Assembly: GCA_031290295.1 (NCBI GenBank)
Contig: JAITNT010000011.1
Coordinates: forward strand, 1-5,890
Direction of reading: 5' to 3'
Length of the DNA stretch: 5,890 nt
DNA from: Clostridiales bacterium
GTDB taxonomy: Bacteria > Bacillota > Clostridia > Christensenellales > DUVY01
Part shown: piece by piece, positions 1-5,504 of the stretch
Layout: every line of letters starts with the position of its first letter
How positions within the stretch are numbered: the first letter of the stretch is position 1
Notes under the pieces: model-generated
The model's input: the letters and a program-made list of their open reading frames with translations, nothing else
Database searches by the model: none
Told to the model about the DNA's origin: nothing
Translations under genes and position numbers: made by a program

Positions 1-399
1 CAGTATCAGCGCGCGCGCGATCGCCGTCCTCCGCTTTTGACCGCCGCTTAACGAGGATACGGGTTGGTCAAGACTGCCTTTGAGCCCCAGCTCCTCTAAG
101 AGGGTTATAATTTCGGCGCGCGGAGTTTCCTTGCCGCAAACGAGAGCGACGTTTTTGACCGCGTTTATGTTCTCGCAAAGGCGATCCTCCTGCCAAACCA
201 TGCCGACGCGGTTGATTCCGTTCATGATTATTTCGCCGCCGTCGGGGGCGAGGGTTCCGGCAATCAGATTAAGCAGCGTCGTTTTGCCCGTTCCGGAAGC
301 CGCCGTAATACAGTACGGGCGGCTGTCGAATTTGAGCGAGCAGCCGCTGAATATTATTTTTTCGCCGAAGGCTTTGGATACGTTTTTTAATTCTATCAT
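1..399 (-). CDS. ABC importer ATP-binding subunit (TauB/SsuB-like), 3' end outside window
   Basis: This is the nucleotide-binding subunit of the importer encoded upstream on the same strand; it would hydrolyse ATP at the inner face of the membrane to drive uptake through the permease. The 133 visible codons hold Walker A at residues 33-40 (AASGTGKT), a Q-loop at Q70 (MVWQE) and the signature LSGGQKRR at 117-124. Walker B and the H-loop lie beyond the window edge, so the missing C-terminus is only a cut, not evidence of truncation. The first Walker A residue is Ala where Gly is usual; the catalytic GxGKT part is intact. The ATG lies 4 nt after the permease stop with only a weak ribosome binding site, so translational coupling is likely. 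Motif order and operon position make the role secure; the substrate is unknown. Confidence 0.93.
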   Translation of the reverse strand, partial: MIELKNVSKAFGEKIIFSGCSLKFDSRPYCITAASGTGKTTLLNLIAGTLAPDGGEIIMNGINRVGMVWQEDRLCENINAVKNVALVCGKETPRAEIITLLEELGLKGSLDQPVSSLSGGQKRRTAIARALIL

Positions 400-403
400 A
401 ATT

Positions 404-1186
404 TCAACGCTCGATCTTTTTTTGGATAAGCCTGACGCCGAGCAAAAAAAGCTTCTCGAAGGCGATGCTTATAGCTATTATTGCGATCGTCCACGCAAAA
501 AGGGCGTCCATTTGCAGATACAGCTTGGAGTAGTACATTTCGTTGCCGATAGTGCCTGCGAGCAAGCCGATAAGCTCGGCGGCTACGCCCGCTTTCCAGC
601 ACAGCCCGAGCGCAAGCTTGCAGCCGGAGCGGAAGAAGGGCAGTATGTTGGACACATAAATATACAGCAGACGTTTGCCGCGGCTCACCTTAAAAACGCG
701 CGCCATTTCTAACAAATTGCGGTCGGTGGAAAAAAAGCCCTGAAGCACGTTGGTATATATGACGGGCAGCACCATAATCCCGGCGCAAATAAGCGCGAGC
801 GAATTTCTTGCCGAGCCCGCGAGTACTATCAGAAGCAGCACGATAAAGGATGCGACCGGCACCGCCTTAAAAAAGCTCATGACGGGCGACAGAAGCTCGC
901 GGACGACGCGCGAACGGTAGCTTGCCGCCGCCAGAAGCGCGCCCGCCGCCGCGGCGACCAGGAAGCCTGAAACTATGTGGTAGAACGATACCCACAGCGT
1001 TTTCCAAAAGCCGCCCGTTATTATCAGCGCGCAGAGGGTTTTCAGGACGGAAAAAGGAGATACCAAAAATATCTCCATGTTAATTATACTCGCGGCTATC
1101 TGCCATACGGCGATCCAAAAGACAACCGCGAGTACCTTAATCAAAATTTTTACATACTTTTTTTTATCTGGCGTAATAGAAGGCAT
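404..1186 (-). CDS. ABC importer permease (TauC/SsuC-like, BPD_transp_1 type)
   Basis: A 260-residue integral membrane protein, normal length for the TauC/SsuC permease family, forming the membrane channel of the importer. Hydrophobic segments occur near residues 11-33, 66-88, 103-123, 129-149, about 190-212 and 229-252, consistent with about six helices. The cytoplasmic EAA-type coupling loop that contacts the ATPase is at 160-183, starting EMARVFKVSRGKR and ending ILP. Its start overlaps the end of the substrate-binding-protein gene by 23 nt. The nearest good Shine-Dalgarno match (GGAGG, about 14 nt upstream) is farther away than usual, so coupling to translation of the upstream gene is likely. 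No better in-frame upstream start is visible. The family call is firm; the transported compound cannot be read from the sequence. Confidence 0.93.
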   Translation of the reverse strand: MPSITPDKKKYVKILIKVLAVVFWIAVWQIAASIINMEIFLVSPFSVLKTLCALIITGGFWKTLWVSFYHIVSGFLVAAAAGALLAAASYRSRVVRELLSPVMSFFKAVPVASFIVLLLIVLAGSARNSLALICAGIMVLPVIYTNVLQGFFSTDRNLLEMARVFKVSRGKRLLYIYVSNILPFFRSGCKLALGLCWKAGVAAELIGLLAGTIGNEMYYSKLYLQMDALFAWTIAIIAISIAFEKLFLLGVRLIQKKIER

Positions 1187-2162
1187 CGGTTGGTAATTTT
1201 CCTCCGACGGCCGCGGCGTTTTGGTCGTACAGTACGGTTAGGAACGCCGAAACCATGTTTTTCATATCCGCGCCCTCGATAAAGCTCAGGTTGCACTTAG
1301 GCAGGGCGGCTTTCGCTACGGGCAGAGCGGGTACTATACCCAAGTCTACCACAAACTGCGCCGCCGCGTCAAGGTTATCGGCGTCGGTCATAAATGTTAC
1401 CGACGCCTTGTAATCGTCGAGAAATTTATCGAATGTCGTTTTGTTGTTCGTCAAAAAGTCCTTGCGAACGACGAGCACGCCCGTCACCACGTCGGTATTG
1501 GCGTTGCCGTCGATTTTTTTCCACTCCTCCGAAAGATTCAATCTTACTTTAAGCGTTTGACTCCCGGTTACCGCGCTCGTCGCCGCGGGCTGAGGAAGCA
1601 TGGCGTAAGTAATCGTTCCGCCCTTGAGTCCGGTTACAATCTCCGTAGCGTCGGTGTGGAATACGATGTCGGCGGTAGTAACGCCGTTCTTATCCAAAAG
1701 ATATTTGAGCGTGTATTCCGGCGTCGAGCCTTGCCCGGGCGCATGGATAGTTTTGCCAGCAAGGTCGGCGATACCGTTAATCGTTTCGCCGTTCTCGATA
1801 ATGTAAAGCACGTTTAAGGTGTTTATTACGGCGACCTTTATGTCTATGTCGGGGTTGTTAAAGAGTATGGCGGCGTTGTTAGCCGGAACGGCCGCGGCAT
1901 CGTAGGTCTTGTTTGCAAGCCCCGCGATAATCGCGTCGGCGGTTATTTCCTTAGTGACCGTGTATTTGCTGTCCGCGTCCTTAGTTACGTCGTCGTTAAG
2001 CTTACCAAGCCCCATCATCGTAGGCCCGTTCATCGCGCCTATTCTTATTGCGCCGCCGCTGTCGGGATCGGCGTTTTTGTCCGGGTCGTCGCCGTTACGC
2101 GTACACGCGGCGACGGTTATTAGCAGCAAGGCCGCCGCAAGCGCGGCAAACAGTTTCTTCAT
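1164..2162 (-). CDS. Lipoprotein substrate-binding protein of ABC importer (NMT1/TauA-like)
   Basis: A 332-residue extracellular binding protein that should capture the ligand and hand it to the permease. It begins with a classical lipoprotein signal: KK at 2-3, a hydrophobic core at 4-19 and lipobox VAAC with Cys20 as the lipidation site. A Gly/Asp/Asn-rich linker follows at 21-37. The mature part starts IRIGAMNGPTMMGLGKL (39-55), a likely ligand-pocket loop. Family-typical segments are DLAGKTIHAPGQGSTPEY (133-150), YAMLPQPAA (186-194), VVRKDFL (231-237) and a C-terminal LPTDAFYY (323-330). These place it in the type II periplasmic-binding fold of the TauA/SsuA/ThiY group. AGGAG lies at a normal distance before the ATG. 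It is the first gene of the minus operon. Nitrate, sulfonate, HMP-type or other ligands are all possible. Confidence 0.92.
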   Translation of the reverse strand: MKKLFAALAAALLLITVAACTRNGDDPDKNADPDSGGAIRIGAMNGPTMMGLGKLNDDVTKDADSKYTVTKEITADAIIAGLANKTYDAAAVPANNAAILFNNPDIDIKVAVINTLNVLYIIENGETINGIADLAGKTIHAPGQGSTPEYTLKYLLDKNGVTTADIVFHTDATEIVTGLKGGTITYAMLPQPAATSAVTGSQTLKVRLNLSEEWKKIDGNANTDVVTGVLVVRKDFLTNNKTTFDKFLDDYKASVTFMTDADNLDAAAQFVVDLGIVPALPVAKAALPKCNLSFIEGADMKNMVSAFLTVLYDQNAAAVGGKLPTDAFYYAR

Positions 2163-2186
2163 TATCGATTCTCCTAAAATTTTTTT

Positions 2187-2202
2187 GTTAGCGTACGCAA
2201 AT
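2187..2202. promoter_or_regulatory. Operator-like palindrome A (16 bp)
   Basis: GTTAGCGTACGCAAAT is the least symmetric of three related 16-mers; its core GCGTACGC is a perfect palindrome. It lies in the predicted leader of the importer operon, 18 bp from site B measured start to start. Binding here would block early elongation or support cooperative binding with site B. Confidence 0.55.
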
Positions 2203-2204
2203 CC

Positions 2205-2220
2205 ATTAGCTTATGCTAAC
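2205..2220. promoter_or_regulatory. Operator-like palindrome B (16 bp)
   Basis: ATTAGCTTATGCTAAC has arms TTAGC/GCTAA around TTAT. It overlaps the predicted transcription start of the importer operon. With sites A and C it gives the consensus GTTAGCNTANGCTAAC, the symmetry expected for a dimeric repressor. Confidence 0.7.
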
Positions 2221-2226
2221 TTATTT

Positions 2227-2255
2227 AATATAACACGCTTTTTTTCGTCTGTCAA
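2227..2255 (-). promoter_or_regulatory. Promoter of the minus-strand importer operon
   Basis: On the minus strand a perfect -35 TTGACA (2255-2250) and a good -10 TATATT (2232-2227) are separated by 17 bp. The predicted start is near 2220, giving a leader of about 58 nt before the lipoprotein ATG. Palindrome B (2205-2220) would cover +1 to about +16 and palindrome A sits just downstream, an arrangement expected for repression. Confidence 0.8.
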
Positions 2256-2265
2256 CTAAAAACAC

Positions 2266-2294
2266 TGGCTTTTTTAATTAAGTTAGCGTATACT
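2266..2294 (+). promoter_or_regulatory. Probable promoter of the plus-strand GTPase operon (weak -35)
   Basis: A good -10 hexamer TATACT (2289-2294) lies inside palindrome C. The best-spaced -35 (TGGCTT, 2266-2271, 17-bp spacer) matches consensus poorly. A promoter is required here because the upstream genes diverge; the -10 is plausible but the -35 is uncertain. Confidence 0.4.
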
Positions 2295-2297
2295 AAC
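2282..2297. promoter_or_regulatory. Operator-like palindrome C (16 bp)
   Basis: GTTAGCGTATACTAAC has arms GTTAG/CTAAC. It lies 40 bp before the GTPase start codon and contains the best -10 candidate for the plus operon (TATACT, 2289-2294). Its likeness to sites A and B suggests one regulator for both divergent operons. Confidence 0.7.
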
Positions 2298-2336
2298 GTA
2301 TATCTCGTGTTAAGAGCGGTTGAGAGGGGATTTATA

Positions 2337-3041
2337 ATGGCGGTTAATAAGGTAGTTATGCTTTCGGGAGGCGCGGCGGTGGGCAAGACGGCGGTGTTCA
2401 GGCATATCATAGCGGCGATGAAAACGCGCGGAATAAAGGCGGCCGTTTGCAAGATAGATTGTCTTATGACTACGGACGGAGAGGTGTACGGCGGTCTGGG
2501 CGTTCCTGCCGTCGTGGGCTTGTCGGGAGATATTTGCCCGGACCATTATCTGGTGTCAAATTTGGAGGAGCTTATTAATTGGGCGGGAGCCGCGGGCGCG
2601 GAGCTTTTACTGATAGAAACCGCCGGGCTGTGCCACCGCTGCAGCCCCGCCACGGCGCGCTGTATAAGCGTGTGCGCCGTCGATTGCACGAGCGGCGTCG
2701 CCGCGCCGCGCAAGCTGGGTCCTATGCTTACCTGCGCCGATATCGTTTTGCTTACCAAAATCGACATGGTGTCGCAGGCGGAGCGTGAAATTCTGGCGTA
2801 CAACATACGGGAGATTAACCGAACCGGAGAAATAATACCTATCGACGGGGTTTCGGGGTACGGCGCGGAGTTGTTTCTCGAGCGTATCGGCGCGCGGGAG
2901 CGTACGGACGGCTTTATCGACGACACGCTCAGGCACACTATGCCGGGAGGCGTGTGCTCGTATTGTGTCGGCGAACGCAGAATCGGGAGCAAATATCAGC
3001 AGGGCATTGTGGAAAAAATCAGCTTTGAGGATACCATATGA
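2337..3041 (+). CDS. Cys-rich G3E-type GTPase (HypB/UreG/CobW-like), putative metallochaperone
   Basis: A 234-residue cytosolic P-loop GTPase. Known G3E relatives (HypB, UreG, CobW) use GTP to deliver nickel, cobalt, zinc or a cofactor to a client enzyme. Visible motifs: Walker A GGAAVGKT (11-18); Cys38 and Cys42 in a switch-I-like region; DIC at 65-67; G3-like LLIETAG (91-97) followed directly by CHRC (99-102), where HypB has its metal-binding Cys; G4-like TKID (140-143, a variant of NKxD); and C-terminal CSYC (207-210) before GERRIGSKYQ. There are 11 Cys in all. ATG 2337 is chosen over an in-frame GTG at 2307 because AGGGGA sits about 7 nt before it. The stop overlaps the next ATG (ATGA). 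No His-rich tail is seen. The family is clear; metal and client are unknown. Confidence 0.85.
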   Translation: MAVNKVVMLSGGAAVGKTAVFRHIIAAMKTRGIKAAVCKIDCLMTTDGEVYGGLGVPAVVGLSGDICPDHYLVSNLEELINWAGAAGAELLLIETAGLCHRCSPATARCISVCAVDCTSGVAAPRKLGPMLTCADIVLLTKIDMVSQAEREILAYNIREINRTGEIIPIDGVSGYGAELFLERIGARERTDGFIDDTLRHTMPGGVCSYCVGERRIGSKYQQGIVEKISFEDTI

Positions 3042-3775
3042 ATAAAATAACCGTAATCGCGGGCACGGATAAGAACGGAGAGCGCGAGGGCTTTGGGCAA
3101 ATAGACATGAGGCTCGGGGAGATGTACGCCGTATGCGGGGCGACCGGGTCGGGAAAAAGCCGCCTGATCAAGGACATAGAAATGCTCGTCAACCGCGATT
3201 CCGTAACGGGCAGGCGGGTGCTTATTGACGACTCTCTGCCCGTTGACCGTCAGGCGGCGCAGAGCGGACTTATCGCGCACCTCGGACAAAACATGCGCTT
3301 CATGCTCGATATAGAGGTGGGCGCGTTTATTGAGGCGCATTTGCATTGCCGCGGAAACGCGACCGCCGCAGTCGGCGACGTGCTGAAGCTGGCAAACGCG
3401 ATTACGCAGGAAACGGTTATAGAAAGCGATAACCTTAACGCTTTGAGCGGAGGACAAAGCCGCGCGCTTATGATTGCCGATATCGCCGTCGTTTGCAACA
3501 GTCCTATCGTGCTTATCGACGAAATAGAAAACGCCGGTATCGATAAAACGGTCGCGCTAAAAGGACTGTTAGACCGCAATAAGCTGGTTTTGATTGTTAC
3601 GCACGACCCGCATATTATTTTGATGGCGGAAAAACGCATTATCATGCGGCGCGGCGCGGTGCGGGCGGTTAAGGACAGGAGCGTATCGGAGCTTGCGGTT
3701 TTAGACGAGCTTGCCGCGCTTTATCTTAAGACCTCGGAAATACAGAAAAAGCTAAGAGCGGGAGAATCGTTATAA
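3038..3775 (+). CDS. Stand-alone ABC-type ATPase without a permease partner
   Basis: A 245-residue soluble ABC ATPase with every catalytic motif: Walker A GATGSGKS (34-41), Q-loop Gln84, signature LSGGQ (136-140), Walker B IVLIDE (157-162) and H-loop His189 in VTHD. The D-loop reads NAGID rather than SALD. It should dimerise and hydrolyse ATP, but no transmembrane gene lies in its operon. It could therefore energise a permease encoded elsewhere or, more interestingly, act on a soluble partner such as the GTPase upstream or the binding-protein-like protein downstream. It starts by a 4-nt ATGA overlap with the GTPase gene and shares one base with the next start (TAATG), so the three products are probably made in fixed ratio. 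The ATPase call is certain; its transport role is not. Confidence 0.85.
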   Translation: MNKITVIAGTDKNGEREGFGQIDMRLGEMYAVCGATGSGKSRLIKDIEMLVNRDSVTGRRVLIDDSLPVDRQAAQSGLIAHLGQNMRFMLDIEVGAFIEAHLHCRGNATAAVGDVLKLANAITQETVIESDNLNALSGGQSRALMIADIAVVCNSPIVLIDEIENAGIDKTVALKGLLDRNKLVLIVTHDPHIILMAEKRIIMRRGAVRAVKDRSVSELAVLDELAALYLKTSEIQKKLRAGESL

Positions 3776-4704
3776 TGCAAAAAATCCTGATGTACTGGAG
3801 CAACATATGCGTACTGAAGCGTTTGGAGGAAGCCGCGTTGGAGAGGCTGAAGCAGACTTTATACGGGCGCGGGATCGAGCTTGAGGTGCGGAGCTTCGGG
3901 CTGGGGCATGAATACGCGATGAACGAGTATATGCGGCTCGACGACGCCGTGCCCGACATAATCGTTTCCACCGACGCGGAGGTTTTTGAGGACGCGGGAA
4001 TTTTTGGGCGCATCGAAAACAAGCTTAAGGATATTTCGGGGTGGTTTACGTTAAAGGACGTTTTGCCGCCCGAGGTCCGGCAAGGACCTAAGCTTTTGCC
4101 GTTTTTGGTCATTCCGCTTGTTTTTTCGTATAACGATCCGTCCGTTTTCCGCGGCGGCGTTCCTTCGCTGCGCAACGTAATCGAAAACAAAATTCCGCTT
4201 TGCTTCGGCGGAATAAATAATTCGGGGGCAAGAAGCGTCGTTAAGGTCGTTATGGACGGCTACGGGGCGGCGGAAGCAAGGGCGTTTATTGCGAGAAGCA
4301 TGATTACGGGTATGCCCGTGCAGGCGTTTTCGGCGGTGCGCTCCGGAGCGGCTTCGCTTGCGCTGGTGCCGTCGATTTATGCGGTGCGCGCGGATAACCG
4401 CGAATTGTTTATGAGCTGGCCCGCCGACGGCGCGGTGGCGGTTCCGTCGTATATCGCGGTCAGAGAGGACGCCAAAAATGCGCGCGCGGTTCTCGAAACG
4501 CTGTTGACCGAGGAATTTTGCAGCGCGTTCGCCGTGCGCGGCGAGATTTTTTCCGCGATTAGCGGAACGGAGGACACGCGGCTTATGAGAGATAATAATT
4601 TTCATTTCCGGTACCCGTCCGCCAAGTGGCTTGCGGGCGGAGCGCAAGAGGAGTTTTATACTGTTTATGACGCGGATGTGAGAAAGATAGTAGGACTAGT
4701 CTAG
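3775..4704 (+). CDS. Periplasmic-binding-protein-like protein lacking a signal peptide
   Basis: A 309-residue protein resembling type II solute-binding proteins of iron- or sulfate-class importers. Supporting segments are DIIVSTDAEVF (61-71), LPFLVIPLVFSYNDPSVF (108-125), the mid-protein stretch CFGGINNSGARSVVKVVMDGYG (143-164) and PSYIAVREDAKNARAVLETLLTEEF (224-248), a common C-terminal lobe pattern. The N-terminus (MQKILMYWSNICVLKRLEEA) has no signal peptide or lipobox, and no upstream in-frame extension is possible without entering the ATPase gene. It is therefore predicted cytosolic. It is the last gene of the trio, one base overlapping the ATPase stop, and is followed within 4 nt by a terminator. 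It may bind a small ligand or metallocofactor inside the cell. The fold assignment rests on remembered family patterns and is moderately sure; the function is unknown. Confidence 0.7.
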   Translation: MQKILMYWSNICVLKRLEEAALERLKQTLYGRGIELEVRSFGLGHEYAMNEYMRLDDAVPDIIVSTDAEVFEDAGIFGRIENKLKDISGWFTLKDVLPPEVRQGPKLLPFLVIPLVFSYNDPSVFRGGVPSLRNVIENKIPLCFGGINNSGARSVVKVVMDGYGAAEARAFIARSMITGMPVQAFSAVRSGAASLALVPSIYAVRADNRELFMSWPADGAVAVPSYIAVREDAKNARAVLETLLTEEFCSAFAVRGEIFSAISGTEDTRLMRDNNFHFRYPSAKWLAGGAQEEFYTVYDADVRKIVGLV

Positions 4705-4707
4705 TAT

Positions 4708-4756
4708 AAAAAAAGGGCTGCCCCGACTAATATTTGCGAGGGCAGCTCTTTTTTTT
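4708..4756. terminator. Bidirectional intrinsic terminator
   Basis: The stem GGGCTGCCC (4715-4723) pairs with GGGCAGCTC (4740-4748) around a 16-nt loop, with one G-U wobble when read on the plus strand. Eight T follow on the right; seven A on the left become seven U on the minus strand. It begins 4 nt after the plus operon stop and directly follows the SRP RNA 3' end on the minus strand. In the minus RNA the wobble becomes an A-C mismatch, so termination of the plus operon should be somewhat stronger. Confidence 0.9.
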
Positions 4757-5023
4757 GCTGTGAGTTCAACTTTTCGACAAAATACATCGGAACGGTATTC
4801 CCGCAGGCGACTCCTTCAAAGCTTCCTTATGGCACACACGGCGTTCCGCTTAGCGCTGCTATGTTCCCATCCTGACGCGGTTCACGGCGCTATATTGCAT
4901 AAGACCTTGACATCAACGTTCCTTACGGACTCCTGCTTCCCATATACTAGCCTCAAGAAGCGTTCGGCTCTGCTATAGCGGGTTGCAGATACAGGGCACC
5001 GCTGGCTCCCCGCCTATCACAGC
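4757..5023 (-). ncRNA. ffs: Signal recognition particle RNA, large Bacillus type (ffs/scr)
   Basis: About 267 nt of SRP RNA, the scaffold that binds Ffh and targets nascent membrane and secreted proteins. On the minus strand the 5' Alu domain holds the conserved GGCGGGGAG, AGCGGTGCCCTGTA, CAACCCGCT, TAGCAG and GCCGAA blocks (about 5013-4964). Domain IV (around 4850-4880) shows GTCAGG, then ATG-GGAA-CAT (4870-4861, the Ffh-binding GGAA tetraloop), then AGCAGC. The ends were set by a perfect 7-bp pairing of GCTGTGA (5023-5017) with TCACAGC (4763-4757) and by the promoter start prediction. The Alu domain indicates Firmicutes and their relatives rather than the short 4.5S form. In B. subtilis the precursor is trimmed by RNase III, so mature ends may differ by a few bases. 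Confidence 0.95.
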
Positions 5024-5029
5024 TTAATT

Positions 5030-5058
5030 ATTATAACTTTGTCGCTAAGCTCTGTCAA
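5030..5058 (-). promoter_or_regulatory. Consensus promoter of SRP RNA
   Basis: On the minus strand TTGACA (5058-5053), a 17-bp spacer and TATAAT (5035-5030) match the vegetative sigma-factor consensus in all 12 positions. The predicted start at 5024/5023 coincides with the first base of the terminal RNA helix. A perfect promoter fits a highly transcribed stable RNA. Confidence 0.93.
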
Positions 5059-5421
5059 GCAAACGGAGCGGATATCTCTAGCGCGGCTCCGCTAATGACG
5101 GATAGGGTCGGTTTTTATTGTACGGGGTTCGGGCGGCGCGGGCATGGACTTGTTTTGTTTGTATTCGGGGCATGTAAAGGGGCGCGGATAGCGGTTTTAA
5201 TTGTATATACGGGCGGGAATTTGCAAAGCGTGCTGAATTTTTGACAAATTGTGCGATAAGTGCGCCGAAAAAATTCAGATGTGTTAATATGTGCACGGAA
5301 CGGAATGCGGGGAAATTCCGTGAGTGCGGTTTTACCACTAAAATATCCATATAATCGGATGACGACTATTTGCGATAATATTTCGTGCGCTTGCCCCGGC
5401 AAAAAAACACCCCCTAATCGC
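5059..5421. other. Intergenic region without a supported gene
   Basis: No credible coding region is seen here: open frames on either strand are short, lack ribosome binding sites and run into promoters. The stretch holds a 6-bp inverted repeat at 5064-5069/5086-5091, a 10-bp perfect inverted repeat at 5233-5242/5269-5278 and a 7-bp one at 5300-5306/5315-5321. None is followed by a T tract that would make it a clear terminator. No tRNA and no known riboswitch could be recognised. Confidence 0.6.
5233..5278. repeat. Inverted repeat, 10-bp perfect arms
   Basis: CTGAATTTTT (5233-5242) and AAAAATTCAG (5269-5278) are perfect complements around a 26-nt loop. The stem is AT-rich and lies between the SRP promoter and the lipoprotein promoter. 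It could be a weak terminator, part of a small RNA, or a protein site; nothing in the sequence decides. Confidence 0.5.
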
Positions 5422-5448
5422 TTGACACGGGGGGGGGTATGCTATACT
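5422..5448 (+). promoter_or_regulatory. Promoter with a nine-G spacer, upstream of the exported-protein gene
   Basis: TTGACA (5422-5427) and an extended -10 TGC-TATACT (5440-5448) are separated by only 15 bp, of which nine are an unbroken G run (5429-5437). Fifteen bp is short of the 17-bp optimum, and gain of two G would restore it. This is the classic layout for slipped-strand on/off switching of transcription, though switching itself is not shown. The predicted start is near 5455, giving a leader of about 50 nt. Confidence 0.7.
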
Positions 5449-5459
5449 GTAGTAGTATT

Positions 5460-5483
5460 TTTGTATACAAACATACACGTGTA
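5460..5483. promoter_or_regulatory. Two adjacent perfect palindromes in the leader
   Basis: TTTGTATACAAA (5460-5471) and TACACGTGTA (5474-5483) are perfect palindromes 2 bp apart, just downstream of the predicted start and upstream of the ribosome binding site. They may be operator half-sites for a regulator of the exported-protein gene, or chance in AT-rich DNA. Confidence 0.35.
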
Positions 5484-5504
5484 GTTTTCCTGAGGATAAA
5501 AAGC

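Noticed and set aside
80..712. Open frame of 210 codons on the plus strand
   Set aside because: It lies antisense across the importer ATPase and permease, whose motifs are unmistakable; its own translation has no recognisable domain and no ribosome binding site was evident.
1151..1166. Long T run at the end of the substrate-binding-protein gene
   Set aside because: It encodes the Lys-rich N-terminus of the permease on the minus strand; there is no preceding stem for a terminator.
2546..2992. Open frame of 148 codons on the minus strand
   Set aside because: It is the mirror of the GTPase gene; the high GC third positions of the real gene keep the opposite frame open. It shows no motifs.
4051..4647. 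Open frame of 198 codons on the minus strand
   Set aside because: It is antisense to the binding-protein-like gene; it is Arg/His-rich in a way typical of shadow translation.
4760..4978. Open frame of 72 codons on the plus strand
   Set aside because: It lies wholly within the SRP RNA gene on the opposite strand.
5300..5345. Possible cobalamin-type riboswitch (GGGGAAATTCCGTG followed by a GG...CC pair)
   Set aside because: The conserved core with its GC-rich GCTGNCCCCGCNACTG-type block is absent, and the stretch lies upstream of a promoter instead of in a leader.
5391..5407. TTGCCCCGGCAA followed by seven A as a possible terminator
   Set aside because: The stem is only four or five bp, and the following tract is A on the plus strand; no transcript is expected to end here.
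5260..5484. Open frame of 74 codons on the plus strand
   Set aside because: It runs through the poly-G promoter and leader of the exported-protein gene and has no convincing ribosome binding site.
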